From Chondrilla cf. caribensis (Eukaryota > Porifera > Demospongiae > Chondrillida > Chondrillidae), in the NCBI GenBank assembly GCA_964020155.1, contig OZ026548.1, positions 3,589,897 through 3,653,896 on the forward strand: a stretch of DNA of 64,000 bases. The letters run 5' to 3'. Below are positions 20,749 to 31,737 of this stretch, in pieces. Under the pieces are notes generated by a model, which saw nothing but the letters and a program-made list of their open reading frames with translations, searched no databases and was not told the DNA's origin. A program made the translations under genes and the position numbers. The number at the start of each line of letters is the position of its first letter. The first letter of the stretch is position 1.

Positions 20749-23062
20749 ACACACACACACATTCACACATACACACACATTTACACACACACGCGTACAC
20801 GCACAAGAAAATTAGCATAAAAGATGAAGTAAATAGTACACAATTGTATGTGTGATTTCTCCCACAACACATGCTCATACCTGGGTAGTCCTCAATGCTG
20901 AACAGCAGCCTGCACAGAGTGCTCAAACTGGGCCAATGAGAGGGACTGAGGTGGACGTTCTAAATATAAGCAATAAGTCAAACATTTAACAGTATTTCAA
21001 TACCTCAACTACCACCTTGCACATGAGAACTGGGGAACACTGATACCTAGGAAGTACATTAGTACACCGATGTGGTATTGCTACAACTCCATCTTCACCA
21101 ATACTGTAGTACATACTGTGCAAGGAGTGTCAAGGTGGCAGGCATAGTAGTGCATGCAATAAGCACCAAGGACCTTGGTCATATGTACTTTAGCAATACA
21201 GAGCTGCATCAAGTTCTGGCTAATCCATAATTTGACTATTTGATGTATTTACTGTAAATATGAGTGTAAGTGTATACTCAGTTCATATGATGTACATAAA
21301 GCATAGCAATGTATTCTCCCTAACAAAAGCCTTACATATTAAAAGGATTTAATATATAAGCACTTAATCCTTGCATTGTAGACACAGTTGAAATGTAGTT
21401 GTATCCAATGATAAGACATCAAATTACATGTACATAAATACTAAACTTCAACAGTGTGTCTGCATCATAACATTATATCCTTAGAATTGTAACTACAATG
21501 AGCAGTTAATTTCTTGAAAACAATGAGTCAGTTCAGAGACTTACTTGTTCCAGAGCCTGTCTAGCAACCATGAAGTCGCCCAACCTCATAGCGGTGGAGG
21601 CCAAATGATGCAGTAGAGTCACATCAGTGTTGTCCAGCTGGCATGCTTGTAGGAAGTGGCTGAGAGCAGTCTTGTCATCGGATTCTTCCAAGGCTATCAA
21701 TCCGAGATTCTTCAAACAGGAATACTCCAATTTGAGCGACACTCTATCCAAAGGTGTACCCTTGCTATTCTGTTGGAGAGGAAAGCGGCTACTAGTGCAT
21801 TGTACATATAACAACATTGAAATATAATTTAAAAGGCCTAATGATAAAAATTAGATATGGATTGAGTGGTTCATGGATAATTTGAAAGGAAACTTCATAG
21901 TCAATAAAGGAATATGTGTGGTGAAAAGGCTAGATTACAACATTCAGAAATTCAACTTGTGTAAAAGACCCAAAGAGTAGTAAAGTAACGAGAATGATGA
22001 TCTGTGTGTAGTGTAAATCCCAGTGTCCTACATGCACTCCGCCAATCATTAGCATTAACACATGTAAAAGCATATAAATGCATTGTCAGTAGCCCCAGGG
22101 TATACAGGACACCAACACAAGGTAACCACGGCACCCTCAACCAGGAAGGCGCTCACCTCTGGATCCCCTACGTGCTTGGCTCTTGAATCAGTTATGAAAG
22201 GTGACTTCAAAAGTGCACCAAATGAATCTTTTGCCGAGCCAAGGTTCCCTTCATTGAGGTGCTTTAGTCCGTCTAAATGCAGCTGAACAGCCCTGGCTTC
22301 CTGCATGGATGTACATGAGTTGCAAATACTAACATTACAAAAGCAATCACTGGCAGCGGAAGATGATAACACAAGGACAGACTAGAGGCATTATTATCTG
22401 CCACATAAAAGAATGAGTGGTTACTCTTATATTCTACAGTTTGCTTAGTAAGTAACTTCACTCAGTCCTAGTTCATGTCACTACGTCCACCAGTACTGAC
22501 CGTAAGCCTACATCAAGCCTGTACTTCTTATCAGAAGCACGGTGCTTAATGTGCCGTAATGTAAGGTAAAAGGATGGAGCTGATTTATTTCCAAGTCATT
22601 TGACAGTGGATAGATCTCACTATAATTTGCCTTGCCTGGTTTGTGAGCAATAAGACTTGAGAAGAATAAGACTTACATTAAATAATTTTAATATCAAAAA
22701 TAATATGGTACCTTCGAAATTAGGCGCCCTTTAATTTCAATACACAAGTTTAGAAAATGTTTGTGCATTGCAATTACTATAGCTAATAGTGGTTAAGTAT
22801 TTGCCAAAACTACATCCTCATCCCAAAGCACCCTTTCACCCTCCATTTATATCTATACGCGTATAACTCACTGATGTACAAGACACAAAATGAATAGGTA
22901 CAATCCTTTCTTTGATAAAATCGTGATCTTAGTGAACAGAAACCATACGCGACTACAGATTCGATCTAAACTTACTTCAGCCTCTTTCGTAACTTTCGGA
23001 ATGGTTGATTTGACGAACGAATCGAGACTTTTCTGCTTGAAGTTCAGAGCTTGTATGTTCAT
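17845..23062 (-). CDS. CABIN1: CABIN1-like TPR protein, N-terminal exons
   Basis: Ten minus-strand exons: 23062-22976, 22300-22157, 21769-21545, 20959-20881, 20219-20166, 19242-19114, 18978-18918, 18847-18800, 18104-17998, 17921-17845. All have AG/GT borders and consistent phases, except that one small exon between 20166 and 19242 is missing. Translated order follows CABIN1 (calcineurin-binding protein 1, HIR3-related subunit of the HIRA histone H3.3 chaperone): TKEAE|EARAVQLHL, TPR exon KLEYSCLKNLGLIALEESDD..LDNTDVTLLHHLA, PSHWPSLSTLCRLLFSIEDY, IDVKLTQPHWLDVGRHLQQ, acidic ECVEMDESDMDSVQES, VGVKRRILD..KRRSSR, then VWEKIKNFIPPH. ATG 23062 is tentative; a longer N-terminus is possible. The remaining C-terminal part (over 1,500 residues in the family) is not visible, so the copy may be partial. 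Confidence 0.72.
19600..19680. repeat. CA microsatellite (intronic)
   Basis: A (CA)n tract of about 80 bp inside the CABIN1-like gene. Confidence 0.95.
20577..20795. repeat. CA microsatellite (intronic)
   Basis: A compound (CA)n array of about 215 bp with a TTCACACATAC-containing segment repeated at 20649 and 20761, between CABIN1-like exons 20959-20881 and 20219-20166. Confidence 0.95.
22301..22975. other. First intron of the CABIN1-like gene
   Basis: Bounded by a consensus donor (gtaagt at 22970-22975) and acceptor (ccatgcag ending at 22301). AT-rich, no other feature recognised. Confidence 0.55.
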
Positions 23063-23104
23063 GTTGGGGGCTCCAACATTGGAAGAGGCGTTTAATGCAA
23101 CAGC

Positions 23105-23208
23105 GATCGGTTCATAAACGCCAGTAGCTATTATTGTTGCGCGCAACCAAGTTACAGTCAACCAAGTATAATTCGAGTTGAAAAAAACTTCGTTGAGCTG
23201 CCGTCCCC

Positions 23209-23282
<74 letters not shown>

Positions 23283-23420
23283 CACACACACGCACGCACA
23301 CACGCGCGTACATTGTTACTATGGTGTATATCATTGTACACTATTATAGAGTATTTGAAAATGTTAACGTTAGGTGCATATAATATGGTGCATACACGTG
23401 CAGTTCATGTCTCTTGATCA
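23105..23420. repeat. Diverged copy of the 14.1/60.9-kb repeat
   Basis: The stretch 23111-23160 (ataaacgccagtagctatta ...) matches 14105-14150 and 60902-60955. After the CA/GCAC tract, 23343-23420 matches 14500-14570. The first CABIN1-like exon therefore lies beside a dispersed sequence that may include its 5' untranslated or promoter region. Confidence 0.6.
23213..23308. repeat. CA and GCAC microsatellite
   Basis: (CA)n followed by (CGCA)n; the apparent poly-CVCV and RACVRAC frames are artefacts. Confidence 0.95.
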
Positions 23421-23895
23421 GTACACTATGTAGTGTCCCATCAACTGGGGACTAGGTTGAGAGATATGTATGGATGGTCCAGTACATTCACGAATAATTG
23501 CAAATTGTGTAATGTAACCACGTGCACATTTGTACAATAATATTACATCAAATCCGTATGACAATAATTATAATTGATCCTTCACTAGCACACAGTGAAG
23601 GTGGAATAAAATGAAATATTCACATAATACAACATATAATAATTATAAGTGATAAAATGTACAATTAAAATTATACAGATAAATAACAAGGATAAAAACA
23701 ATGATAAAATAAATAAATAAAACACAAAAACACATTATTAGGAAAAATGTACACCAATTGAATTGTGACAGATGGCTCAGTCTCCTTGCAGCTATTCTAC
23801 TGAAGGCTGCAATACTTCCACACTAGACACAAACTGATATACATTGCATCAGATGACCAGTACACGTACGTATACAATACAATACAATACATGTG
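23421..23895. other. AT-rich spacer
   Basis: Very A-rich with ataaataaataaa runs on the plus strand near 23707. No gene recognised. Confidence 0.5.
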
Positions 23896-24015
23896 TCAGT
23901 GTCCGTCTTGAGATGGATACAAGTACATCATCTTCTGATGAGTCAAGCCATGTTTGATGAGCACTACTTTAGTGTGTTGTTCCATAAAATCCTTCAAAAA
24001 TGCTTCAATGATCAG
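23896..24015 (-). CDS. Possible terminal exon, unknown gene
   Basis: An acceptor (cttattttgtacatcag) precedes LIIEAFLKDFMEQHTKVVLI, and the frame runs 39 residues to a TGA. It contains several hydrophobic-helical residues but no known motif. It may belong with the small frames at 24.4-24.7 kb on the same strand. Not recognised. Confidence 0.25.
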   Translation of the reverse strand: MIIEAFLKDFMEQHTKVVLIKHGLTHQKMMYLYPSQDGH

Positions 24016-24296
24016 CTGATGTACAAAATAAGGGAACACATACGTGTTTATGTAAGATGTACGCAATAGATAGTGGAAACAGTACACAACACACACACAC
24101 ATGGTACATACTATGTATAATAGTATATTCAGTACATAATACACTTGTATCCCAGTGCGAGGTGAGATCAAAGGCGCCGCTGTGTGTCTATATCCTGTAG
24201 AGACACAGCTGGGGTCTATCAGACTCTATAGACACCTGATCACAGGCTTAATTCGATACTTCCTAAAACAGTGCACTAATTAATAACACTCCATTA

Positions 24297-24507
24297 TTGT
24301 CATGGCAACGCAACACAGAAAAGCAGAGCAAAGTACGCAGCAATCCAATCGCTAAAGTTCTTCACTGTCCATTTCTTATTCTTCGCCGTGTTATTTTTTT
24401 GGTACAAACGACTTCTTTGAAACTTCGAAGTTCTCTTTTGATGGCAGGTCGGCAAATTGGCTCCTTTTCTTCTCCGATTCTTCTAGAAAACAAGTGCCTT
24501 CTTCCAT
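24297..24507 (-). pseudogene. Exon fragment resembling ZMYM/DUF3504-type N-terminus
   Basis: From ATG 24507: MEEGTCFLEESEKKRSQFAD to FVPKK, where an A7 run shifts the frame (TAA at 24391-24393). In the next frame the sequence continues NTAKNKKWTVKNFSDWIAA and then a possible donor gtactt. The N-x-K-N-x-x-W-x-x-x-x-F-x-x-W pattern is typical of the segment before the tyrosine-recombinase-like (Crypton-derived) domain in ZMYM/QRICH-like proteins. The frameshift may be a real mutation or a homopolymer error. Confidence 0.3.
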
Positions 24508-24516
24508 TAGCTTCGC

Positions 24517-24684
24517 TCAGATGCTGACATCCGGCCGTAGGTAGAACAGCAGAGGTCTGTGGTGGCTCGTTTTCTTGTAAAATTTTGTCAAGTACTTCTG
24601 AAACTCCTCTTCTTCCTCTTTATGCTTCACTAACGTATATAGCCGCCAATCTAAACACTCATTTGAGATGTACTCGCACGACAT
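24517..24684 (-). CDS. Small unassigned ORF or first exon
   Basis: A 55-codon frame, MSCEYISNECLDWRLYTLVK, continuing through a run of five Glu residues to LRPDVSI and a TGA. It ends 10 bp before the next ATG (24507) on the same strand. No family recognised. Confidence 0.25.
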   Translation of the reverse strand: MSCEYISNECLDWRLYTLVKHKEEEEEFQKYLTKFYKKTSHHRPLLFYLRPDVSI

Positions 24685-24770
24685 TCTTCTTCTCTGATCC
24701 GTTCAAGCGATATTGATACCAACGCGTAAACAAACTCGAGCCTATTCTTACAGTTGCTGGGATACAAGTG

Positions 24771-24894
24771 AGTTGTACCACCTTTCAGCAGGGTACATGG
24801 GAATAAACAGATTAGATAGACCCCTCGGGCTCCGCCCTCATGGACTATCTAATCTGACTATTTCTCATGTACCCTGCTGAAAGGTGGTACAACT
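24771..24894. repeat. 124-bp foldback hairpin
   Basis: The left arm 24771-24819 starts agttgtaccacctttcagca. The right arm 24845-24894 is its reverse complement with a few mismatches and one indel. The spacer is a GC-rich 25 bp (acccctcgggctccgccctc...). RNA from either strand would form a long stem. It may be a tiny foldback MITE; no target duplication is obvious. Confidence 0.85.
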
Positions 24895-25239
24895 ATTACA
24901 TGTGGTACGTACAGTACACATTATACAGTACACCAGTCTAGATACAGTATGGGACTTCATGCCTGTGTACACATGCATGCACTCACACCACACCACTCCC
25001 TTACACACTGTACACAATAAAATGTACCTTTACACTCACTATCATCTCACAGCATTCTGATAGCTGTTAGAATGGATTGACAGGGAAATACTGAGCAGGA
25101 TTATCAACATGGATACCAGAGAAAGGACATGGTCACCTGGAGGTAGAGGACAAACATAACAGTACACTCCATTTTCTACACAGAAGTCATCCAGTCACCA
25201 ACAACTAATCAGGATCTCCCTTGAGAGGTAGGTAGTGCA
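24895..25239. other. Spacer before minisatellite
   Basis: AT-rich with repeated gtacagtacaca motifs; no gene recognised. Confidence 0.5.
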
Positions 25240-28200
25240 CAGGAGGGTGTGTGGTCCGGCTAGATGAGAGGGTGTGGTCCTAGCAAAGGAGAGGGTGTAG
25301 TCCTGGTACTTGAGAGAGGTGGTCCTTGCAGATGTGAAGGTGTGGTTCTTGCAGATGAGAGGAGTGGCCCTGGCAGATGAGAGGAGTGGTCCTGCAGATG
25401 AGAGGAGTGGTCCTACAGATGAGAGGAGTGGTCCTGGAAGATGAGGGGAGTGGTCCTGGTAGATGGGAGGAATGGTCCTTGCAGATGAGAGGAGTGGTCC
25501 TGGCAGATGAGGGGAGTGGTCCTGGCAGATGTGAGGAGTGGTCCTACAGATGAGAGGTGTGGTCCTGGTAGATGGGAGGAGTGGTCCTTGCAGATGAGAG
25601 GAGTGGTCCCTGCAGATGAGGGGAGTGGTCTAGGCAGATGAGAAGAGGTGGTCCTGGCAGATGAGAGGAGTGGTCCTGGCAGTGAGAGGAGTGGTCCTGG
25701 AAGATGTGATTAGTGGTCAAATGAGATCTTGAAGAGTGGTCCTGGCAGATGTGAGGAGTGGTCCTGGCAGATGAGAGAAGTGGTCCTGGTAGATGGGAGG
25801 AGTGGTCCTTGCAGATGAGAGGAGTGGTCCCTGCAGATGAGGGGAGTGGTCTAGGCAGATGAGAAGAGGTGGTCCTGGCAGATGAGAGGAGTGGTCCTGG
25901 CAGTGAGAGGAGTGGTCCTGGTAGATGTGATTAGTGGTCAAATGAGATCTTGAAGAGTGGTCCTGGCAGATGTGAGGAGTGGTCCTGTCAGATGAGGAGT
26001 GGTCCTGGCAGATGAGAGAAGTGGTCCTGGCAGATGGGAGGAGTGGTCCTGGTAGATGAGAGAAGTAGTCCTGGCAGATGGGAGGAGTGGTCCTGTCAGA
26101 TGAGAGGAGTGGTCCATGCGGATGAGAGGAGTAGTCCTGGTAGATGGGAGGAGTGGTCCTGGCAGATGAGAGGAGTGGTCCTGGCAGATGAGAGGAGTGG
26201 TCCATGCGGATGGGAGGAGTGGTCCTGGCAGATGAGGGGAGTGGTCCGGGCAGATGAGGGGAGTGGTCCGGGCAGATGGGAGGAGTGGTCCTGGCAGATA
26301 AAGGGAGTTGTCCTGTCAGATGAGAGGAGTGGTCCAGGCAGATGAGAGGAGTAGTCCTGGTAGATGAAGGGAGTGGTCTCTGTAGATGAGAAGAGTGGTC
26401 CTGGCAGACGAGAGGAGTGGTCTCGTCAGATATGAGGAGTGGTCCTGGTAGATGAGAGGAGTGGTCCTGGTAGATGAGAGGAGTGGTCCTGGCAGGTGGG
26501 AGGAGTGGTCCTGTCAGATGTGAGGAGTGGTCCAGGCAGATGAGAGGAGTAGTCCTGGTAGATGAAGGGAGTGGTCCGGGCAGATGAAGGGAGTGGTCCT
26601 GTCAGATGAGAGGAGTGGTCCATGCGGATGAGAGGAGTAGTCCTGGTAGATGGGAGGAGAGGTCCTGTCAGATGAGGGGAGTGGTCCGGGCAGATGGGAG
26701 GAGTGGTCCTGGCAGATAGAGGGAGTGGTTCTGTCAGATGAGAGGAGTGGTCCAGGCAGATGAGAGGAGTAGTCCTGGTAGATGAGAGGAGTGGTCCTGG
26801 CAGATGAGGGGAGTGGTCCTGGTAGATGAGGGGAGTGGTCCTGTCAGATGAAGGGAGTGATCCTGTCAGATGAGAGGAGTGGTCCAGGCAGATGAGAGGA
26901 GTAGTCCTGGTAGATGAAGGGAGTGGTCCGGGCAGATGAAGGGAGTGGTCCTGTCAGATGAGAGGAGTGGTCCATACGGATGAGAGGAGTAGTCCTGGTA
27001 GATGGGAGGAGTGGTCCTGGCAGATGAGGGGAGTGGTCCGGGCAGATGGGAGGAGTGGTTCTGGCAGATAAAGGGAGTGGTCCTGTCAGATGAGAGGAGT
27101 GGTCCAGGCAGATGAGAGGAGTAGTCCTGGTAGATGAAGGGAGTGGTCTCTGTAGATGAGAAGAGTGGTCCTGGCAGACGAGAGGAGTGGTCTCGTCAGA
27201 TATGAGGAGTGGTCCTGGTAGATGAGAGGAGTGGTCCTGGTAGATGAGAGGAGTGGTCCTGGTAGATGAGAGGAGTGGTCCTGGCAGGTGGGAGGAGTGG
27301 TCCTGTCAGATGTGAGGAGTGGTCCAGGCAGATGAGAGGAGTAGTCCTGGTAGATGAAGGGAGTGGTCCGGGCAGATGAAGGGAGTGGCCCTGTCAGATG
27401 AGAGGAGTGGTCCATGCGGATGAGAGGAGTAGTCCTGGTAGATGGGAGGAGTGGTCCTGGCAGATGAGGGGAGTGGTCCGGGCAGATGGGAGGAGTGGTC
27501 CTGGCAGATAGAGGGAGTGGTTCTGTCAGATGAGAGGAGTGGTCCAGGCAGATGAGAGGAGTAGTCCTGGTAGATGAAGGGAGTGGTCCGGGCAGATGAG
27601 AGGTGTTATCCTGGTAGATGGGAGGAGTGGTCCTGATAGATCAGGGGAGTGGTCTCTGTAGATGAGAGGAGTGGTCCTGGCAGATGAGAGGAGTGGTCTC
27701 TGTAGATGAGAGGAGTGGTCCTGTCAGATGAGAGGAGTGGTCCTGATAGATCAGAGGAGTGGTGTCTGTAGATGAGAAGAGTGGTCCTGGCAGACGAGAG
27801 GAGTGGTCTCTGTAGATGAGAGGAGTGGTCCTGGCAGATGCGAGGAGTGGTCCTGGTAGATGGGAGGAGTGGTCCTGGTAGATGAATGGAATTGGTCCTG
27901 TCAAATGAGAGGAGTGGTCCTGGCAGATGAAGAGAGTGGTCTCGTCAGATGTGAGGAGTGGTCCTGGTAGATCAGAGGAGTGGTCTCTGTAGATGAGAAG
28001 AGTGGTCCTGGCAGACGAGAGGAGTGGTCCCTGTAGATGAGAGGAGTGGTCCTGGCAGATGTGAGGAGTGGTCCTGGTAGATGGGAGGAGTGGTCCTGGC
28101 AGAAGAAGGGATTGGTCCTGTCAAATGAGAGGAGTGGTCCTGGCAGACGAGAGGAGTGGTCCTGGCAGATGAAGGGAGTGGTCTCGTCAGATGTGAGGAG

Positions 28201-30230
28201 TGGTCCTGGCAGAAGAAGGGATTGGTCCTGTCAAATGAGAGGAGTGGTCCTGGCAGACGAGAGGAGTGGTCCTGGCAGATGAAGGGAGTGGTCTCGTCAG
28301 ATGTGAGGAGTGGTCCTGGTAGATCAGAGGAGTGGTCCTGGTAGATGAGAGGAGTGGTCCTGGCAGGCGGGAGGAGTGGTCCTGTCAGATGTGAGGAGTG
28401 GTCCTATCAGATGAGAGGAGTGGTCCCGGTAGACGAGAGGAGTGGTCCTGGCAGATGAGAGGAGTGGTCCTGTCAGATGTGAAGGGTGATCCTATCAGAT
28501 GAGAGGAGTGGTCCCGGTAGATGAGAGGAGGGGTCCTGGAAGATGAGAGGAGTGGTCCTGGCAGACAAGAGGAGTGGTCCTGGGAGATGAAAGGAATGGT
28601 TCTGGTAGATGGGAGGAGTGGTCCTGGTAGATGGGAGGAGTGGTCCTGGTAGATGGGAGGAGTGGTCAGATGAGATCTTGAGGAGTGGTCCTGGCAGATG
28701 GGAGGAGTGGTCCTGGCAGATGAGGGGAGTGGTCCTGGCAGATGAGGGGAGTGGTGATGTCAGATGAAGGGAGTGGTCCTGTAAGATGAGAGGAGTGGTC
28801 CAGGCAGATGAGAGGAGTAGTCCTGGTAGATGAAGGGAGTGGTCCGGGCAGATGAAGGGAGTGGTCCTGTCAGATGAGAGGAGTGGTCCATGCGGATGAG
28901 AGGAGTAGTCCTGGTAGATGGGAGGAGTGGTCCTGGCAGATGAGGGGAGTGGTCCGGGTAGATGGGAAGAGTGGTCCTGGCAGATGAAGGGAGTGGTCCT
29001 GTCAGATGAGAGGAGTGGTCCAGACAGATGAGAGGAGTAGTCCTGGTAGATGAAGGGAGTGGTCTCTGTAGATGAGAAGAGTGGTCCTGGCAGACGAGAG
29101 GAGTGATCCTGGTAGATGAGAGGAGTGGTCCTGGTAGATGAGAGGAGTGGTCCTGGTAGATGAGAGGAGTGGTCCTGGCAGGTGGGAGGAGTGGTCCTGT
29201 CAGATGTGAGGAGTGGTCCTGGTAGATGAGAGGAGTGGTCCTGGTAGATGAGAGGAGTGGTCCTGGCAGGTGGGAGGAGTGGTCCTGTCAGATGTGAGGA
29301 GTGGTCCTATCAGATGAGAGGAGTGGTCCCGGTAGATGAGAGGAGGGGTCCTGGAAGGTGAGAGGAGTGGTCCTGGCAGACGAGAGGAGTGGTCCTATCA
29401 GATGAGAGGAGTGGTCCCGGTAGACGAGAGGAGTGGTCCTGGCAGATGAGAAGAGTGGTCCTGTCAGATGTAAGGAGTGATCCTATCAGATGAGAGGAGT
29501 GGTCCCGGTAGATGAGAGGAGGGGTCCTGGAAGATGAGAGGAGTGGTTCTGGCAGACGAGAGGAGTGGTCCTGGGAGATGAAGGGAGTGGTTCTGGTAGA
29601 TGGGAGGAGTGGTACTGGTAGATGGGAGGAGTGGTCCTGGTAGATGAGAGGAGTGGTCCTGGAAGATGGGAGGAGTGGTACTGGTAGATGGGAGGAGTGG
29701 TACTGGTAGATGAAAGGAGTGGTCCAGGCAGATGAGAGGGGTGGTCCTGGTAGATGGGAGGACTGGTCCTGGTAGATGAGAAAAGTGGTCCTGGCAGATG
29801 AAGGGAGTGGTCCTGTCAGATGTGAGGAGTGGTCCTAGTAGATGGGAGGAGTGGTACTGGTAGATGGGAGGAGTGGTCCTGGTAGATGAGAGGAGTGGTC
29901 CAGGCAGATGAGAGGAGTGGTCCTGGTAGATGAGAGGAGTGGTCCTGGTAGATGGGAGGAGTGGTCCTGGCAAATGAGAGGAGTGGTCCTGGCAGATGGG
30001 AGGACTGGTCCTGGTAGATGAGAAAAGTGGTCCTGGCAGATGAAGGGAGTGGTCCTGGCAGATGTGAGGAGTGGTCCTGGCAGACGAGAGGAGTGGTCCT
30101 GGCAGATGAGAGGAGTGGACCTGGTAGATGAGAGGAGTGGACCTGGTAGATGAGAGGAGTGGTCCTGGCAGATAAGATGAGTGGTCCTGGAAAATTTGAG
30201 AGTGTGGTACTCCTAAAGGAGAAGGTTTAC
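25240..30230. repeat. 5-kb 22-bp minisatellite
   Basis: About 225 tandem copies of a 22-bp unit close to gagtggtcctggcagatgag+ag, with recurrent variants (gtctctgtagatg, ccatgcggatg, tcagatgtgagg). Since 22 is not a multiple of three and the unit lacks stops on the minus strand, it gives long frames with a 22-residue period (LPGPLLSSARTTPLICQDHS). These are not evidence of a gene. Higher-order repeats exist: segments near 26426-26623 and 27218-27415 match at a distance of 792 bp (36 units). The top strand is strongly purine/G-rich. Confidence 0.97.
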
Positions 30231-30575
30231 TTCTAACAGATGAAAGGGCTTGGTCCAGACAGATGAAAGTGTAGTGTGGCAATGCAGTGGATATACTTAT
30301 GGTAGGTTATTGGGTGTGGTCCTGATTTAGGGATCACAAACATTCTGTCGGACTTATATACCAGGTGAGATCTTCCATCTGTATCTGGTGGGTTAGGTGG
30401 GTCCAGTGGTTGGATCAGTAGAGGTGGGTGGAGTAGCAACAGAAAATGGGGAATCCCCTTATTCTGCAGGAATAAGAGATAATAGTATAAATACCTCATA
30501 TGTCTTGTGTGATCTAACATATAAACCACAAAATAATACACAATACACAAGATGTACAATGAAATACAACATGCA

Positions 30576-30639
<64 letters not shown>

Positions 30640-30944
30640 CACACACACACACACACACACACACAAAGTGGGTGAAGATGGCGAGGGGCCACTCCACAAA
30701 TGAGGAAAGTAGAAAATTTCAAGTGTAGACACAATTGTCGAACTGTATCACCAATATCACAGATGAGCGCATGTAGTGAATATGGAAACAAATAGATGTA
30801 GTGAGTTTGGGGATACATGTACAAATGAATAAATACATTAAAGCACACGATTCAAACAAATACACGGGCACTCTACAATGCATTGAACTATACATTTATG
30901 AATCCAATAAGGATCCGACCACATTCAAACCCATGAACACTTAC
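30231..30944. other. Downstream region of the ankyrin gene
   Basis: A (CA)n tract at 30580-30664 and AT-rich sequence. The last visible ankyrin-gene exon ends with a donor at 30944, so at least one more exon is expected downstream. A proline-rich minus frame behind an acceptor at about 30470 (LLHPPLLIQPLDPPNPPD) is possible but does not fit the phase. Confidence 0.4.
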
Positions 30945-31244
30945 TGGTCAGGAGGTCCAATTCCTCCTTCATAGCTCTCCCGAGTCCACTCATCTTAGGG
31001 TAGCCGGCTATGCTCCTCATCACCTCACACAGTTTACTGATACTGTCAGGATCGGCATGCTTCTGGAGGTGGAGAAGAAGCTTCTCGTTTCCTTTCCTCA
31101 CACTACAGTGGTCAATATCATAAGCAACATCTTCAGAGATGACTTCCTTGATCTCCAGTCTTGACACAATAGCATGTGAGTCAACATCGTGGAGGAACCT
31201 TTCACTGAACTTGTTCATGAAAGCCTCAGAGTCAAATCCTCCAC
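30945..31244 (-). CDS. CARD-like domain exon of ankyrin-Death-CARD gene
   Basis: 300 bp, phase 1-1, acceptor gtgtgcag and donor gtaagt. It encodes FDSEAFMNKFSERFLHDVDS, then IVSRLEIKEVISEDVAYDI, KLLLHLQKHADPDSISKL and a final GLGRAMKEELDLL. The helix pattern and the L..rgli...v...I.......k...LL..L arrangement fit a CARD of the death-fold superfamily, which self-associates with partner CARDs in apoptotic or immune signalling. Weak sequence identity makes DED or DD alternatives possible. The gene continues downstream of 30945, but the next exon was not identified. Confidence 0.5.
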
Positions 31245-31471
31245 CTGCACACAAGAAGGGTACACTCATAACTTGTCCAAACACTCCACTATCCTCAATC
31301 TACCTGTTGAAGGACTAGCAATAACAGGACAGATCGGGATGTATACATACATGTAGCACAGACTATGAATACCGTATTCTCTAAAATTTCAATATTCAAA
31401 ACTTTGCTAGATACAAGTTTCTTGGTAAATATACTCTAATCTCGACAAACTTCTTGAACACAAACACACAC

Positions 31472-31646
31472 CTTGAAGGCCTCTTTTCACAGACGATGTG
31501 CTTTGCACTTCATGTACAGTCGATGGTGGTTCCGGTGGTGGGTGGAGTCTACACACTACAGGATAGTGAGGGTGCGATACAGCAACAGAGGAAACATGAA
31601 GATGTTTGGACTTCAGTGAGGGCATCACGGTGGACTGGGTCTTGTC
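31472..31646 (-). CDS. Linker exon of ankyrin-Death-CARD gene
   Basis: 175 bp, phase 0 to 1, acceptor tttgttacag and donor gtgtgt. It encodes a flexible Ser/Pro/His-rich linker (DKTQSTVMPSLKSKH, CRLHPPPEPPSTVHEV) between the Death and CARD-like domains. No domain. The phase agrees with both neighbours, which supports the exon. Confidence 0.6.
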
Positions 31647-31737
31647 CTGTAACAAAGTATTACAAAAGATGATGAATTCCCACTTCCAATCCAGTCATCT
31701 CCGGAAATACGTAACACACACAGTCACACTTACGTAC

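Noticed and set aside
20574..20815. CVCVCV and HTHTHT reading frames at all CA tracts
   Set aside because: Microsatellite translation; no gene evidence.
25240..30230. Long minus-strand frames with LPGPLLSSARTTPLICQDHS-type repeats, up to 272 codons
   Set aside because: They result from a stop-free 22-bp unit read in all three frames. No start context, no splice sites, and the same frames appear at 63.2 kb.
30290..30480. Proline-rich exon continuing the ankyrin gene beyond the CARD-like domain
   Set aside because: The acceptor is reasonable, but the phase needed after 30945 gives an immediate stop.
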